This document shows positions 1 to 9,614 of a DNA stretch of 64,000 nt, one piece after another. The notes beneath the pieces were generated by a model. The model made no database searches. It saw only the letters and a list, made by a program, of their open reading frames with translations, and was not told the origin of the DNA. The stretch covers positions 118,653 through 182,652 of the forward strand of contig CAWEDK010000019.1 of NCBI GenBank assembly GCA_963807865.1. The letters run 5' to 3'. The position numbers were made by a program, and so were the translations under genes. The first letter of the stretch is position 1; every line of letters begins with the position of its first letter. This DNA is from VAZQ01 sp963807865 (lineage in GTDB: Bacteria; Pseudomonadota; Alphaproteobacteria; Rhizobiales; Xanthobacteraceae).

Positions 1-112
1 ACTTCTTGTCGTTGTGGAACATGGCGTGGAAGCCGAGCAACTCAGCGAGCTTGACCCGCTCGATATAGCGCGGACCCGGTTCGTCGCCCATCGACGCGAT
101 CGACACTTTCAT
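1..112 (-). CDS. Luciferase-like (LLM class) monooxygenase, N-terminal fragment
   Basis: Only the first 37 codons lie in the window; the gene runs off the left edge. They begin MKVSIASMGDEPG and continue with an amphipathic helix and GFHAMFHND. This resembles strand 1, helix 1 and strand 2 of the bacterial-luciferase TIM barrel, where a GFD-SxWxxDH-like segment is usual. It starts 23 bases after the stop of the GST gene on the same strand, so it is probably the third gene of a carboxymuconolactone decarboxylase-like/GST/monooxygenase operon. Such enzymes use reduced flavin or F420. The family call rests on very little sequence and could be wrong. Confidence 0.45.
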   Translation of the reverse strand, partial: MKVSIASMGDEPGPRYIERVKLAELLGFHAMFHNDKK

Positions 113-135
113 CTGCTGCACCTTTCGCGTGGCCG

Positions 136-756
136 TCAGCTCACCGGCCCGGCGACATGAGATTGGAAGCCCGGTCGTGCCGCCAGGCGCTCGTACCACG
201 CCTTTACGCGCGGGAGGGGAGGCCGCTCGATCGGATAGCTGTGCCAGCGATGCGCCAGGATGCCGTTACCGATATCGGAGAGCGTGAACTCCGGCCCGGC
301 GAGATAGTCGCGACCTTCGAGCCATTTCTCGATGATCGACCATTGCTCGATCGCCTGCTTGCGCGCCGTCTCCAACGCCGCGGCGTTCCGCTTCTCGGGC
401 GGGGTCCGGTAGTGGCCGATCAGCAGCGCGGTCATCGATGGATTGAGGACGGCAAGCTGCCAGTCCATCCAGCGTTCGATCTCGCTGCGCCGCGCCGGTT
501 CCGGCGACAGCAGGTGGGCGGCCTTACGCGTGGTGCAAAGGTAGCGCAGGATGGAGTTGGATTCCCAGACGATGGTGTCGCCGTCCTTGATTGTCGGCAC
601 CTTGCCGTTCGGGTTCATCGCCCGGTAGGCCGGATCGTCATTGCCGCCGAACTCGCCGGCCCAGTCGATGCGCTTGAAGTCCAGCCCAAGCTCGACGCAG
701 CACCACAGCACTTTCTGCACGTTCAACGAAGTCGTGCGTCCCCAGATCGTCAGCAT
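136..756 (-). CDS. Glutathione S-transferase family protein
   Basis: This 206-residue protein has the usual GST length and two-domain layout. The N-terminal thioredoxin-like domain (about residues 1-80) begins MLTIWGRTTSLNVQKVLW. It contains the cis-proline segment NGKVPTI and the glutathione-contacting WESNSILRYL. The helical C-terminal domain includes LAGPEFTLSDIGNGILAHRW, with the conserved N-capping S/D motif. The likely catalytic or activating residue is Ser or Thr in RTTSLNV. It lies 12 bases downstream of the carboxymuconolactone decarboxylase-like gene and 23 bases upstream of a flavin monooxygenase-like gene, all on one strand. That suggests a small catabolic or detoxification operon. 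The substrate cannot be inferred. Confidence 0.9.
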   Translation of the reverse strand: MLTIWGRTTSLNVQKVLWCCVELGLDFKRIDWAGEFGGNDDPAYRAMNPNGKVPTIKDGDTIVWESNSILRYLCTTRKAAHLLSPEPARRSEIERWMDWQLAVLNPSMTALLIGHYRTPPEKRNAAALETARKQAIEQWSIIEKWLEGRDYLAGPEFTLSDIGNGILAHRWHSYPIERPPLPRVKAWYERLAARPGFQSHVAGPVS

Positions 757-768
757 CGGATGATCGGC

Positions 769-1188
769 CTAGCGTGCCAGGGGAGCCGTCGATGCGACTT
801 GGTCTTCCTTGTCCATCTCGTCGAACAATTGCGCGGCCACCTGGAAGGCGCCGAACGCCGACGGCACGCCGGCATAGATCGCGGCATGCATCATGATCTC
901 CTTCACCTCGTCACGGGTGACGCCGGTGTTGCGGGTGGCGCGGATGTGAAGTTTGAGCTCGTCGTTCTTGCCCATGGCGACCAGCATGGCGATGGTCAGC
1001 ATGGAGCGCAGCTTCATGTCGATGCCCGGGCGGGACCAGATCTCCCCCCAGGCGTATTCCATCAGGAAGTCCTGAAACTCGGCATTGAAGGCGGTGCGGT
1101 TCTTCGCGGTTCGGGCGACGTGACCGGCGCCAAGGACCGCTTCGCGGACCTTCTTTCCGCGCTCGAAGCGTACCTTGCTGTCGGTCAC
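769..1188 (-). CDS. Carboxymuconolactone decarboxylase (AhpD-like) family protein
   Basis: The 140-residue product is an all-helical CMD/AhpD-fold protein of the PcaC type. It shows the characteristic LRSMLTIAMLVAMGKNDELKLHIRAT-like helix pair (quoted loosely) and then RDEVKEIMMHAAIYAGVPSAF, which carries the conserved E, H and GxP positions of 4-carboxymuconolactone decarboxylases. I chose the GTG at 1188 because AGGAGG lies six bases before it; an in-frame ATG at 1218 lacks such a site. It heads a probable operon with the GST and monooxygenase genes. True PcaC activity (beta-ketoadipate pathway) is possible but the pathway partners are absent here. Confidence 0.85.
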   Translation of the reverse strand: MTDSKVRFERGKKVREAVLGAGHVARTAKNRTAFNAEFQDFLMEYAWGEIWSRPGIDMKLRSMLTIAMLVAMGKNDELKLHIRATRNTGVTRDEVKEIMMHAAIYAGVPSAFGAFQVAAQLFDEMDKEDQVASTAPLAR

Positions 1189-1439
1189 GCGATCCTCCTG
1201 CGTGTTTTCGCTGATCAATTCTTCGCGGCATCGGGCCGCGTACGCCGAAGTGAACTATTTCTTGGCACGACGAGAAGATTGCAACAAGTTTCGTTGCTGT
1301 CAATCGGCGCAGTTCACCGGAGCGGCCTGACCAAGCCCGTTGGCCCAGGCCGCGGGTTGCTGTCCGAGCGCCTATCGTTTTGGCGGCTGGTCTGACGCAC
1401 CCGGCCGGCGATTTGGTGAGGTTTCGAAACGGCGCTGCG

Positions 1440-1515
1440 TGGTGGAGCCGAGGGGGATCGAACCCCTGACCTCCTCATTGCGAACGAGGCGCTCTCCCAG
1501 CTGAGCTACGGCCCC
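1440..1515 (-). tRNA. tRNA-Ala (anticodon CGC)
   Basis: The minus strand folds into a complete cloverleaf: a 7-bp acceptor stem (GGGGCCG with CGGCTCC, one G-T pair), a D arm (GCTC...GAGC), an anticodon loop TTCGCAA giving CGC, a T arm with the TTCGATC loop, and an encoded 3' CCA. Anticodon CGC reads GCG, a frequent alanine codon in this GC-rich genome. Confidence 0.97.
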
Positions 1516-1721
1516 ACAGCGACAACGGCCTGAAATTGCCGTCGGTGGTCGCGAGTGCGGGTCATTTATGGGTCCGCCCTGCGGGGTGTCAAGGGAAGCG
1601 GCGTTCGGCTGCGTTCGCGGGCGACGAGGGCGTGCTTCAGGCTTGCCGCACCGGCAAGGGAAATGTACACGTCGCGCAAGCCAGCGCGCAGCGGCGCGCC
1701 GAACGCGCCCGGAATCCTGCG

Positions 1722-2012
1722 ATGCTCGAACTGCTCGGCTTCATCTCCCTCCTGCTCACGCTTTATATCTATATCCTGTTCGCGGCCGCGATCATGAGCT
1801 GGCTGATCGCGTTCAACGTGGTCAATCCGCGCAATCAGTTCGTCGCGATGCTGGCCGACTTCCTATTCCGGATCACCGAGCCGGTATTGCGGCCGATCCG
1901 CAATCTGCTGCCAAATCTCGGCGGCATCGACATTTCGCCGGTGATCGTGATCCTGATCATCGTCTTCATTCAGAGCGTCGTTCTTACTAACCTGGCGCGG
2001 CTGCTGATTTAG
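1722..2012 (+). CDS. YggT family integral membrane protein
   Basis: A 96-residue protein with two hydrophobic segments (about residues 3-28 and 72-94). Between them is the YggT-family loop with NPRNQFVAMLADFLFRITEP and the RPIRNLLPNLGG motif. This is a single-repeat version; some bacteria have a double-length form. YggT proteins are linked to osmotic tolerance and membrane or division functions, without a defined biochemical role. The TAG stop overlaps the GTG start of the following DUF167 gene by one base, so the two are translationally coupled. The yggT-DUF167 pairing is widely conserved. Confidence 0.9.
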   Translation: MLELLGFISLLLTLYIYILFAAAIMSWLIAFNVVNPRNQFVAMLADFLFRITEPVLRPIRNLLPNLGGIDISPVIVILIIVFIQSVVLTNLARLLI

Positions 2013-2377
2013 TGCCCGAACGCGCCGCCGCGCCCACGACCGGCAAGGCGCTGCCTGCTTCCGCCAAGCCGTGGGCGGTCGATCCCCACGGACTCGTGCT
2101 GACGGTCCGGCTCACGCCGAAAGGCGGCCGCGATGCGGTCGACGGTATCGAACAGATGGCCGATGGGCGCAGTGTGCTGAAGGCGCGGGTGCGGGTGGCG
2201 GCGAGCGAGGGCGAAGCCAACGCCGCGCTGATCCGGCTCATGGCCAAGACGATGGGCGTCGCCCCACGTTCGGTCGAACTCGTCGCCGGCGCGACGTCGC
2301 GCATCAAGCGCCTAAGGATCACCGGCGCCGGTCCGACGCTCGCGGCGACGCTGGAGAAAATCTGCGCGATCGGCTAA
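2012..2377 (+). CDS. DUF167 (YggU-like) family protein
   Basis: This 121-residue protein starts with GTG overlapping the yggT stop. The core carries the family pattern: VRLTPKGGRDAVDG, then LKARVRVAASEGEANAALI and a C-terminal SVELVAGATSRIKRLRI. That gives the small alpha/beta DUF167 fold, here with an N-terminal Ala/Pro-rich extension of about 25 residues. Function is unknown. Its place between yggT and folD matches arrangements common in alphaproteobacteria. Confidence 0.9.
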   Translation: MPERAAAPTTGKALPASAKPWAVDPHGLVLTVRLTPKGGRDAVDGIEQMADGRSVLKARVRVAASEGEANAALIRLMAKTMGVAPRSVELVAGATSRIKRLRITGAGPTLAATLEKICAIG

Positions 2378-2402
2378 TGCATGCCAGGAGGCGAGGCGTG
2401 GC

Positions 2403-3320
2403 ATGACCGCACAAATCATCGACGGCAAGGGATCGCGGCGGACTTGCGCGGCAAGGTCGCCGACGCGGTGCATCGCCTGGTGCGGGACCGCGGCATCGTG
2501 CCGGGGCTTGCGGTCGTGCTGGTCGGCCACAATCCGGCGAGCGAAGTCTATGTCAGCAGCAAGATGAAGATGACGTCGGGCAGCGGCATGCGGTCGTTCG
2601 ACCATCGCCTGCCCGAAACGACCAGCGAGGCCGAACTGCTGACACTGATCGGCCGGCTCAACAGCCGACCCGACGGTGCACGGCATCCTGGTGCAGCTTC
2701 CGCTGCCGCCGCACATCGATTCCCAGAAGGTGCTCGCCACCCTCGACCCGGCCAAGGACGTCGATGGGTTCCACCCGGTGAATGCCGGCCGGCTGTCGAC
2801 CGGCCTGCCGGCGATGACGCCCTGCACGCCGCTCGGCTGCATCTATATGGCGAAGACGGTGCAGCCGTCGCTGACCGGGCTCGAGGCGATCGTGATCGGC
2901 CGGTCGAACATCGTCGGCAAGCCGCTGGTGCAGTTGCTGCTCAACGAGAACGCCACCGTGACGATCGCGCATTCCAAGACGCGGGATCTGCCCGCCGTCT
3001 GCCGCCGCGCCGACTTGGTGTTCGCGGCAGTCGGACGGCCCGAGATGGTACGGCGCGATTGGGTGAAGCCGGGTGCGACCGTGATCGATGTCGGCATCAA
3101 CCGTGCGCTGGGCGCGGACGGCAAATCGCACCTCGTCGGCGACGTGGCGTTCGCCGAAGTCGCGGAGGTCGCGGGTGCGATCACGCCGGTTCCGGGCGGC
3201 GTCGGCCCGATGACCATCGCGTGCCTGCTCGCCAACACGCTGCGTGCCGCCTGCACGATCGCCGGTTACCAGATGCCGGCGAGCGGCATGGGAATCGAAA
3301 ACGTTTATGGCCGGGACTGA
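2403..3320 (+). CDS. folD: Bifunctional methylenetetrahydrofolate dehydrogenase / methenyltetrahydrofolate cyclohydrolase, two frameshifts
   Basis: FolD interconverts 5,10-methylene- and 10-formyl-tetrahydrofolate with NADP in the cytosol. The start MTAQIIDGK is followed by a missing base near 2430. The next frame gives LRGKVADAVHRLV, PGLAVVLVGHNPASEVYV and RSFDHRLPE. An extra base near 2655-2665 then moves the frame to VHGILVQLPLPPHID, DVDGFHPVNAGRL, the NADP-binding VIGRSNIVGKPLVQLLL and the closing TPVPGGVGPMTIACLLANT. Joined, the protein is about 305 residues, normal for FolD. Both breaks are single-base and the flanking sequence is well conserved, so I read them as sequencing or assembly errors in an intact housekeeping gene. 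Confidence 0.93.
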
Positions 3321-3362
3321 CCCGGCCATTCGCACATCGTCGAATTTCTCAGCGAGGCCGGC

Positions 3363-3873
3363 TCAGCCGTTCCAGGCGAACGCCACCTTGTCGAGCACCT
3401 TGGTGCCGAACCGCTCGGAGGAGCGGGCCACCGCTTTGCCGCCGAGCGCGCGGTAAAACTCGACGGCCGGCTCGTTGTCCGACAGCGCCCACACGACGAG
3501 GCTCTGCAGCCCGCTCTGCACCAGGTCACGCCGCGCCGCGGTGAACAGCTTGCGTCCGAAGCCCAGCCCCTGGAATTCCGGCCGCAGATAAAGTTCGTAG
3601 ACTTCGCCATCGTAGTAGAGGCTGCGTGCGCGGTTGCGGCCGTAGTTGGCGTAACCCGCCACGCACTCGCCGAACGCCAGCACCGCGATGCGGCTGCCCT
3701 TGCGGATCGCGCTGTCCCACCACTGCGGTGCCGCGCCGGTTGATCAGCTTGTCGAGCTCCGGTCCCGGGATGACGCCCTGATAGGCGCCGCGCCAGGCTT
3801 CGTCATGAGTCGCCGCGATCGCCTTCGCATCTGAGGGCTTCGCGCGTCGGACTTCTATGAGGGTCGTGCTCAT
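3363..3873 (-). CDS. GNAT family N-acetyltransferase, one frameshift
   Basis: Begins MSTTLIEVRRAKPSDAKAIA at 3873 and reads through DEAWRGAYQGVIP, the typical first strand and helix of a GNAT domain. A missing base near 3731 shifts the frame. It resumes with IAVLAFGECVAGYANYG and the acetyl-CoA-binding ELYLRPEFQGLGFGRKLF (Q/RxxGxG/A motif A), ending WALSDNEPAVEFYRALGGK. The total is about 170 residues, the usual size. The substrate is unknown. It is downstream of typA on the same strand with 340 bases between, so is probably transcribed separately. Confidence 0.85.
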
Positions 3874-4213
3874 GCGATAATAGAAGCAAGCACGCCGCCG
3901 CTCTTCAAGTCCTATGTTTAACGATCGGTTAATGCAGTCGGCGAGTGGTGTGAATCCGACACACATCGGATCGTCGAAGCCAGTGCGTGAAAGTCGAAAA
4001 AGCCCAGAATTGATCGGCATCCGACGCATCTGTTGTAACGCCGCAACGCTGCTTCGACAAAAGCGGTGGGAAAGCGTGCGAACGAGCCGAGCGACCGTGT
4101 TTCCGGCCGCGCCGAGGCCGCCACGCGAGCGGCGCACGCGGCATTGATTCGAAAGCGTCCCGAATTGTGACAGCGAGTTGCGTCGCGAATTTGCGCCGAC
4201 GCCTGGGCGCGCG
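3874..4213. other. 340-bp stretch without a recognisable gene
   Basis: This lies between the end of typA and the start of the GNAT gene, both on the minus strand. Short open frames exist on the minus strand but show no family resemblance and no ribosome-binding site. Local base composition is less GC-rich than the neighbouring genes. No hairpin terminator, tRNA or repeat copy is evident. Confidence 0.5.
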
Positions 4214-6049
4214 TCAGACCTGTTCGGTCTTCCTTGCGCCGCTCGTCGCGCTTGCGCTCGTTGCTCGTCGAGCAGCTTCTTGCGCAGCCGGATCGACTTC
4301 GGCGTCACCTCGACGAGCTCGTCGTCCTGGATGTAGGCGAGCGCCTTCTCCAGCGTCATGCGGATCGGCGGCGTGAGCCGCACCGCCTCGTCCTTCGACG
4401 TGGTGCGGATGTTGGTGAGCTTCTTGCCCTTGAGCACGTTGACGACGAGATCGTTGTCGCGGGTGTGCTCGCCGACGATCATGCCGCGATAAACCTTCCA
4501 GCCCGGCTCGACCATCATCGGGCCGCGGTCCTCCAGGTTCCACAGCGCGTAGGCGACCGCTTCGCCGGCTTCGTTGGAAATCAGCACGCCATTGCGGCGG
4601 CCCTGGATCGTGCCCTTGAATGGCGCATAGGCGTGGAACAGCCGATTCATGATGGCGGTGCCGCGCGTGTCGGTGAGCAGTTCGCCCTGGTAGCCGATCA
4701 GCCCGCGCGTCGGCGCATAGAACACCAGCCGCTGGCGTCCGCCGCCGGACGGTCGCATCTCGACCAGCTCGGCTTTGCGCTCGGACATCTTCTGCACCAC
4801 GATGCCGGAGTGCTCCTCGTCGAGATCGATCACGACCTCCTCGATCGGCTCCAGCGCTTCGCCGGTCGCGGGATCATCGCGCAGCAGCACCTTCGGCCGC
4901 GACACCGACAGCTCGTATCCTTCGCGCCGCATGGTCTCGATCAGAATGCCGAGCTGCAAGTTCGCCGCGGCCGGCGACCTCCATCGAATCCTTGTCGTCG
5001 GATTCGCGCACGCGCAGCGCCACGTTGCCTTCGGCTTCGCGCAGCAGCCGGTCGCGGATCATGCGGCCGGTGACCTTGTCGCCCTCGGTGCCGGCGAGCG
5101 GCGAGTCGTTGACGCGGAACGTCATCGCCAGCGTCGGCGGATCGATCGGCTGCGCCGGGATCGGCGTCTCGACCACGGGATCGCAGATGGTGTGCGCCAC
5201 GGTCGCGTCCGGCAGACCGGCGAGGGCGACGATGTCGCCGGCTTCGGCGATGTCGACGGCGGTGCGCTCGAGACCGCGGAACGCCAGCACCTTGGTGACG
5301 CGGCCCTGCTCGATCAGGTTGCCCTGGTGGTCGAGCACCTTGACGGATCTGGTTCGGCTGCGATCGAGCCGGACGTGATGCGGCCGGTGACGATGCGGCC
5401 GAGATACGGGATTGGCCTCCAGGATCGTGCCGAGCAGGCGGAACGGTCCGTCCTCGACCCGCGGCGGCCTAACGTGGCGCAGCACCAGATCGAACAGCGG
5501 CGCCATGCCGGCGTCCTTCGGCCCTTCGGGGCTTGCGGCCATCCAGCCCTGCTTGGCGGAACCGTAGAGGATCGGGAACTCGAGCTGCTCCTCGCTGGCG
5601 TCGAGCGCGGCGAACAGGTCGAACACCTCGTTCACGACCTGCGTCGGCCGCGCGTCGGAACGGTCGACCTTGTTGATCACCACGATCGGCTTGAGGCCCA
5701 TCTTCAGCGCCTTCGACACCACGAACTTGGTCTGCGGCAACGGCCCCTCGGCGGCGTCCACCAGCACCAGCGCGCCGTCGACCATGTTGAGGATGCGCTC
5801 GACCTCGCCGCCGAAATCGGCGTGGCCCGGCGTGTCGACGATATTGATGCGGGTGCCCTGCCAGAGGATCGAGGTGGCCTTGGCCAGGATGGTGATCCCG
5901 CGTTCGCGCTCGAGATCGTTGGAATCCATCGCGCGCTCGACCACCCGCTGGTTCTCCCGATAGGAGCCGGATTGCTGCAGCAGACGGTCGACCAGGGTGG
6001 TCTTGCCGTGGTCGACGTGCGCGATGATGGCGACGTTGCGAAGATTCAT
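4214..6049 (-). CDS. typA: Translational GTPase TypA/BipA, several frameshifts
   Basis: TypA is a ribosome-associated GTPase of the EF-G family involved in 50S assembly and stress. From MNLRNVAIIAHVDHGKTTL (P-loop) it shows the G2 region RERGITI, DTPGHADFGGEV (G3), VINKVDR (G4) and GSAK (G5). The beta-barrel, EF-G-like and C-terminal domains follow, including GRGEL, APTRGLIGYQGE and KKLTNIR. Three single-base insertions near 5345-5410 cancel out, and one near 4960 (extra base in the GEL-QLGILIE segment) shifts to the frame that encodes the C-terminal third. After VTPKSIRLRKKLLD the tail is ambiguous; I place the stop at 4214, which needs one more indel. Essentially complete at about 610 residues. 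Confidence 0.93.
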
Positions 6050-6321
6050 GCCTGAAACCCATAAAACCAAGCGCGGGCCGCAATGGGCCCGCTTTTCGCG
6101 GCGAATATAGTCACGAAGCCCGAAGACGCAATCGCTTCCTGCGCTGGTCACGATCCGGCCATGGCGTCTGTATGTCACGAAAAATTCAGAGAAAACAACG
6201 CGTTGGAGCGAATATCGCGAACCGGCCCCGCCGTGGAACCAGATCGTGCGAAATGCCATTCCCCTTGCCTTGGGGCTGCCGTGAGGCGACGATAGCGATG
6301 AGTGGCCACTGGGGAGGTCGC

Positions 6322-7953
6322 ATGCGCAGTCCGGTTGCGGTCAGAAATGAACGTCGGGTGCTGTGCGTGTTCCCGCAGTACACCCCGGCTTTCGGCACGT
6401 TCAATCACGCCTACCGCCTGATGAAAGGCGTGCGCGCGTTCATGCCGCCGCAGGGGCTGCTGCTGATCGCCGCCTACATGCCCGAGAGCTGGCCGGTCCG
6501 CTTCATCGACGAGAACATCCGCCGTGCGACGGCCGCCGATTTCGCCTGGGCCGACGTCGTGGTGGTCAGCGGCATGCACGTGCAGGCGCCGCAGATCTAC
6601 GACATCACCGACCGCGCGCACGCGGCCGGCAAGCCGGTGATGCTGGGCGGGCCTTCGGCATCCGCGTCGCCGGAGATGTATCCGGACATCGACTATCTCC
6701 ATGTCGGCGAGATGGGCGACGCCACCGACGAGATCATCGCGCTCGTCGACGCGAGCGCCGCGCGGCCGGCCGCGCAGATGCGGTTCGTCACCAAGGAACG
6801 GCTGCCGCTGCAGGAGTTCCCGATCCCGGCCTACGACCTCATTCCGCTCAAGCGCTACCTGATGCTGACGATCCAGTTCTCCAGCGGCTGTCCCTATCTC
6901 TGCGAGTTCTGCGACATCCCCGGCCTCTACGGCCGGCAGCCGCGCCTCAAGACGCCGCAGCAGATCACCGCCGAGCTCGACGCCATGCGCCGGCAGAGTG
7001 CATCCGCCGGTGGTCTATTTCGTCGACGACAATTTCATCGGCAACCGCAAGGCCGCCAAGGACATGCTGCCGGTGCTGGTCGAATGGCAGAAGCAGCACG
7101 GCTATCCGCTGCAGTTCGCCTGCGAGGCGACGCTCAACATCGCCAAGCAGCCGGAAATTCTCAGGCTGATGCGCGAGGCATCGTTCCTCGGCCTGTTCGT
7201 CGGCATCGAGACGCCGGAAGCCGATGCGCTCAAGGCGATGCGCAAGGACCAGAACAACGCCGTGCCGATGATGGAGTCGATCAAGACGCTGAACGACTAC
7301 GGGCTGGAGGTGACCTCCGGCATCATTCTCGGGCTCGACACCGATTCCGACGACACCGAAAGCCGGCTCAAGGACTTCATCGACATCTCGCAGATCCCGA
7401 TGCTGACCATCAACCTGCTGCAGGCGCTGCCGAAGACGCCGCTGTGGGACCGGCTTCACAAGGCGGACCGGCTGGCGGACGATCCGTCGCTGGAAAGCAA
7501 CGTGCGGTTCCTGCGGCCGTATGACGAGGTGGTGGCGACGTGGCGCCGCTGCATCGCCTATGCGAACGATCCGGAGCGGCTGTTCTCGCGCTTCCACCAC
7601 CAGGTCGATTCGACCTACGTCAACCGGATGATTCCGCCCGCCAAGGGCAAGCTCAACTGGGCCAACCTCTCGGGTGCGCCTCGTACTGGCGTTCCGGGTG
7701 TTCTGGCACATCGGGGTGCTGTCGGATTACCGCAAGCCGTTCTGGCGCGCCGCGCGTCATGCGATGCGGCGCGGGCAGATCGATGCCGTGCTCGGGATGG
7801 GCTTCATCGCGCATCACCTCATCCAGTTCACCCGCGAGGCGCTGCGCGGCGAGCAGAACGCGTCGTACTACTCGGCCAAGGCCCGTAGCGATCGCGGTGA
7901 TCGCCAATCGATGGGGCCGGACGGCCTGGCGCCGCATGCGCAAGAGCGCGTAG
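6322..7953 (+). CDS. B12-binding radical SAM protein resembling hopanoid C-2 methylase HpnP, frameshifts
   Basis: The N-terminal cobalamin-binding domain (about residues 1-165) reads RVLCVFPQYTPAFGTFNHAY, FMPPQGLLLIAAYMP and FIDENIR. The radical SAM domain follows, with the 4Fe-4S motif CPYLCEFC then DIPGLYGRQPRLKTP, and later VYFVDDNFIGN, CEATLNIAK, FVGIET and LLQALPKTPLWDRL. These segments and the joined length of about 540 residues match HpnP and close DUF4070 relatives as I remember them. HpnP adds the 2-methyl group to bacteriohopanepolyols. Frame changes occur near 7000, 7670 and 7880. The start at 6322 has GGGAGG just upstream. It is monocistronic, with no other hopanoid genes in view, so the HpnP function is inference. 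Confidence 0.8.
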
Positions 7954-7987
7954 CCGTTTCCGCCGGCGATGCGAACGTCCGCGCGCG

Positions 7988-9103
7988 TCAAGTCGCCGGC
8001 TTGTTCCAGGGGCCCCATTTCGCGCCTTTCGGCAGCGCCTGGTTCAGCATCATCATCTCGCCGATGGTCTCCGGCGTCACGAGCCCGACCAGCCGGCCCA
8101 TGCCGTCGACCACCGCCACCGCGGGCGCGGATTTCTCCTGCAGGATGCGGAACGCCTCGTCGAGATAGCGGCGGTGGCTCACCGTCGGCAGCACCGGCGA
8201 CATCGCGTCGGCGACGCGCGCGTCCGGTCCGCGCTCCTTGATCGCGCGGAACAGATCGCCGCGCGCCAGCAGCCCGACCGGCTTGCCGTCGCCGTCGACC
8301 ACCGGAAACTCGCTCTGGCTGGTGCGCAACAGCGTCTGCACCGCTTCCTCGACCGGCGCATCCGGCGTCAGCGTCGCATACTGCGTCATCATCGCGGTGC
8401 TGACCGGCACGCCCTGCGAGACCGTCCGCATCGCCACGGCGTGCGCCTCGGAGGCCGCCGCCAGATAGACGAAGATCGCGATGAAGATCAGCATCGGATT
8501 GTAGAACAGCCCGGTGAAGCCCAGCGCGAACGCCACCGCCTGGCCGATCGAGGCCGCGACGCCGGTCGCCCGCACGAAGCCGAGCTTGGTCGCGAGCAGC
8601 GCGCGCAGCACGCGCCCGCCGTCCATCGGGAACGCCGGGATCATGTTGAACACGGCGAGGAACAGGTTCACGGCCGCGAGCCGGTCGATCATCGAGACGC
8701 GCGTGCTTTCGACCGCGTGCGAGCGCCGGTGTCGAGATGTGCGCCGGCCACCACGACCAGCACGCCCGCGATCACGACGTTGACCAGCGGGCCCGCGATG
8801 GCGATCAGCAATTCCTCGTACGGCTCTTCCGGGATGCGCTCGAGCCGCGCCACGCCGCCGATCGGCAGCAGCGTCACGTCGGGCGTCGCCACGCCGAAGG
8901 CGCGCGCCGACGAAGATATGGCCGAACTCGTGCGCCAGCACGCAGGCGAACAGCAGCAGCATGAACACGCTGCTGGTGACCGCCGCCTCGGAGCCCTCCG
9001 CGCTGTAGCTGGCGAAGAAAATCCAGCCCAGGAACAGCAGAAACGTCACGTGGACCCGCACCGCCGTGCCGGCGATGTTGCCGATATTGAGGGACCAGGA
9101 CAT
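7988..9103 (-). CDS. Site-2 protease (M50) family membrane metalloprotease with CBS domains, frameshifts
   Basis: Starts MSWSLNIGNIAGTAVRVHVTF with a membrane segment, then the zinc motif HEFGH in a hydrophobic helix. A frame change near 8900 leads into ATPDVTLLPIGGVARLE. A second near 8710 restores the frame for NMIPAFPMDGGRVLRALLA, the second metal-binding motif of S2P proteases. Further membrane segments follow, then two CBS domains (about the last 130 residues: MMTQYATLTPDAPVEEAV and VADAMSPVLPTV). Length is about 370 residues. It is a group III S2P-like protease expected to act in the inner membrane, probably under CBS ligand control. Substrate unknown. Ribosome-binding sequence GGAGG lies before the start. 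Confidence 0.88.
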   Translation of the reverse strand: MSWSLNIGNIAGTAVRVHVTFLLFLGWIFFASYSAEGSEAAVTSSVFMLLLFACVLAHEFGHIFVGARLRRGDARRDAAADRRRGAARAHPGRAVRGIADRHRGPAGQRRDRGRAGRGGRRTSRHRRSHAVESTRVSMIDRLAAVNLFLAVFNMIPAFPMDGGRVLRALLATKLGFVRATGVAASIGQAVAFALGFTGLFYNPMLIFIAIFVYLAAASEAHAVAMRTVSQGVPVSTAMMTQYATLTPDAPVEEAVQTLLRTSQSEFPVVDGDGKPVGLLARGDLFRAIKERGPDARVADAMSPVLPTVSHRRYLDEAFRILQEKSAPAVAVVDGMGRLVGLVTPETIGEMMMLNQALPKGAKWGPWNKPAT

Positions 9104-9229
9104 CGAGCCTCCGATCGCCGCGGGCGCGCAAGTGTGGGTGCGGCCTGCACCTGAAAGTAGTGATGCGGCGGCGCCTTTGCGAGTGGCCGGCTGCTCTGGC
9201 ACAATCGCCTGGATCAAGAGGTTGAAGCC

Positions 9230-9532
9230 ATGGCGCAGAAACTGACCGGAGACGCCCGCAAGAAAGCGCTCGCCAAGCTGGCGGGCTGGACCGAAGTCAA
9301 AGGCCGCGATGCGATCAGCCGGAAGTTCACGTTCGAGGACTTCAGCGCCGCCTTCGGCTTCATGACGCGGGCGGCGCTGGTGGCCGAGAAGCTCGACCAC
9401 CATCCCGAGTGGTTCAATGTCTACAACCAGGTCGAAGTGACGCTCGCGACCCATGACGCCGGCGGCGTCACCGAGCGCGACCTCGAACTGGCGGCTGCCA
9501 TGGACCGGCTCGCCAAGTCGACCATTGGCTGA
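9230..9532 (+). CDS. phhB: 4a-hydroxytetrahydrobiopterin dehydratase (pterin-4a-carbinolamine dehydratase)
   Basis: A 100-residue protein of normal length for the PCD/DCoH family. It shows the signature pattern with GWTEVKGRDAISRKFTF, FGFMTRAALVAEKLDHHPEW (conserved His-His-Pro-Glu-Trp) and NVYNQVEVTLATHDAGGVT, where the last His is also conserved. The enzyme dehydrates 4a-hydroxytetrahydropterin and regenerates the cofactor of aromatic amino acid hydroxylases. No such hydroxylase gene is nearby. It stands alone between two genes of different function. Confidence 0.95.
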   Translation: MAQKLTGDARKKALAKLAGWTEVKGRDAISRKFTFEDFSAAFGFMTRAALVAEKLDHHPEWFNVYNQVEVTLATHDAGGVTERDLELAAAMDRLAKSTIG

Positions 9533-9614
9533 CGGCGGCACGCATGGTTTCCATCTTGCGGTCGGGGCGGGCGATATCCATTTAGCGAACGTCATTCTTG
9601 GACGGGAGCCGACT

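Noticed and set aside
157..1395. A 412-codon open frame on the plus strand opposite the GST and CMD-like genes
   Set aside because: It is antisense to two genes with clear family motifs, has no family resemblance itself and arises from high GC content.
3526..4959. One long minus-strand frame joining the TypA C-terminus to the GNAT N-terminus
   Set aside because: It fuses two unrelated proteins across 340 bp of low-quality sequence; typA and the GNAT gene are separate, and the join is caused by a missing stop or indel.
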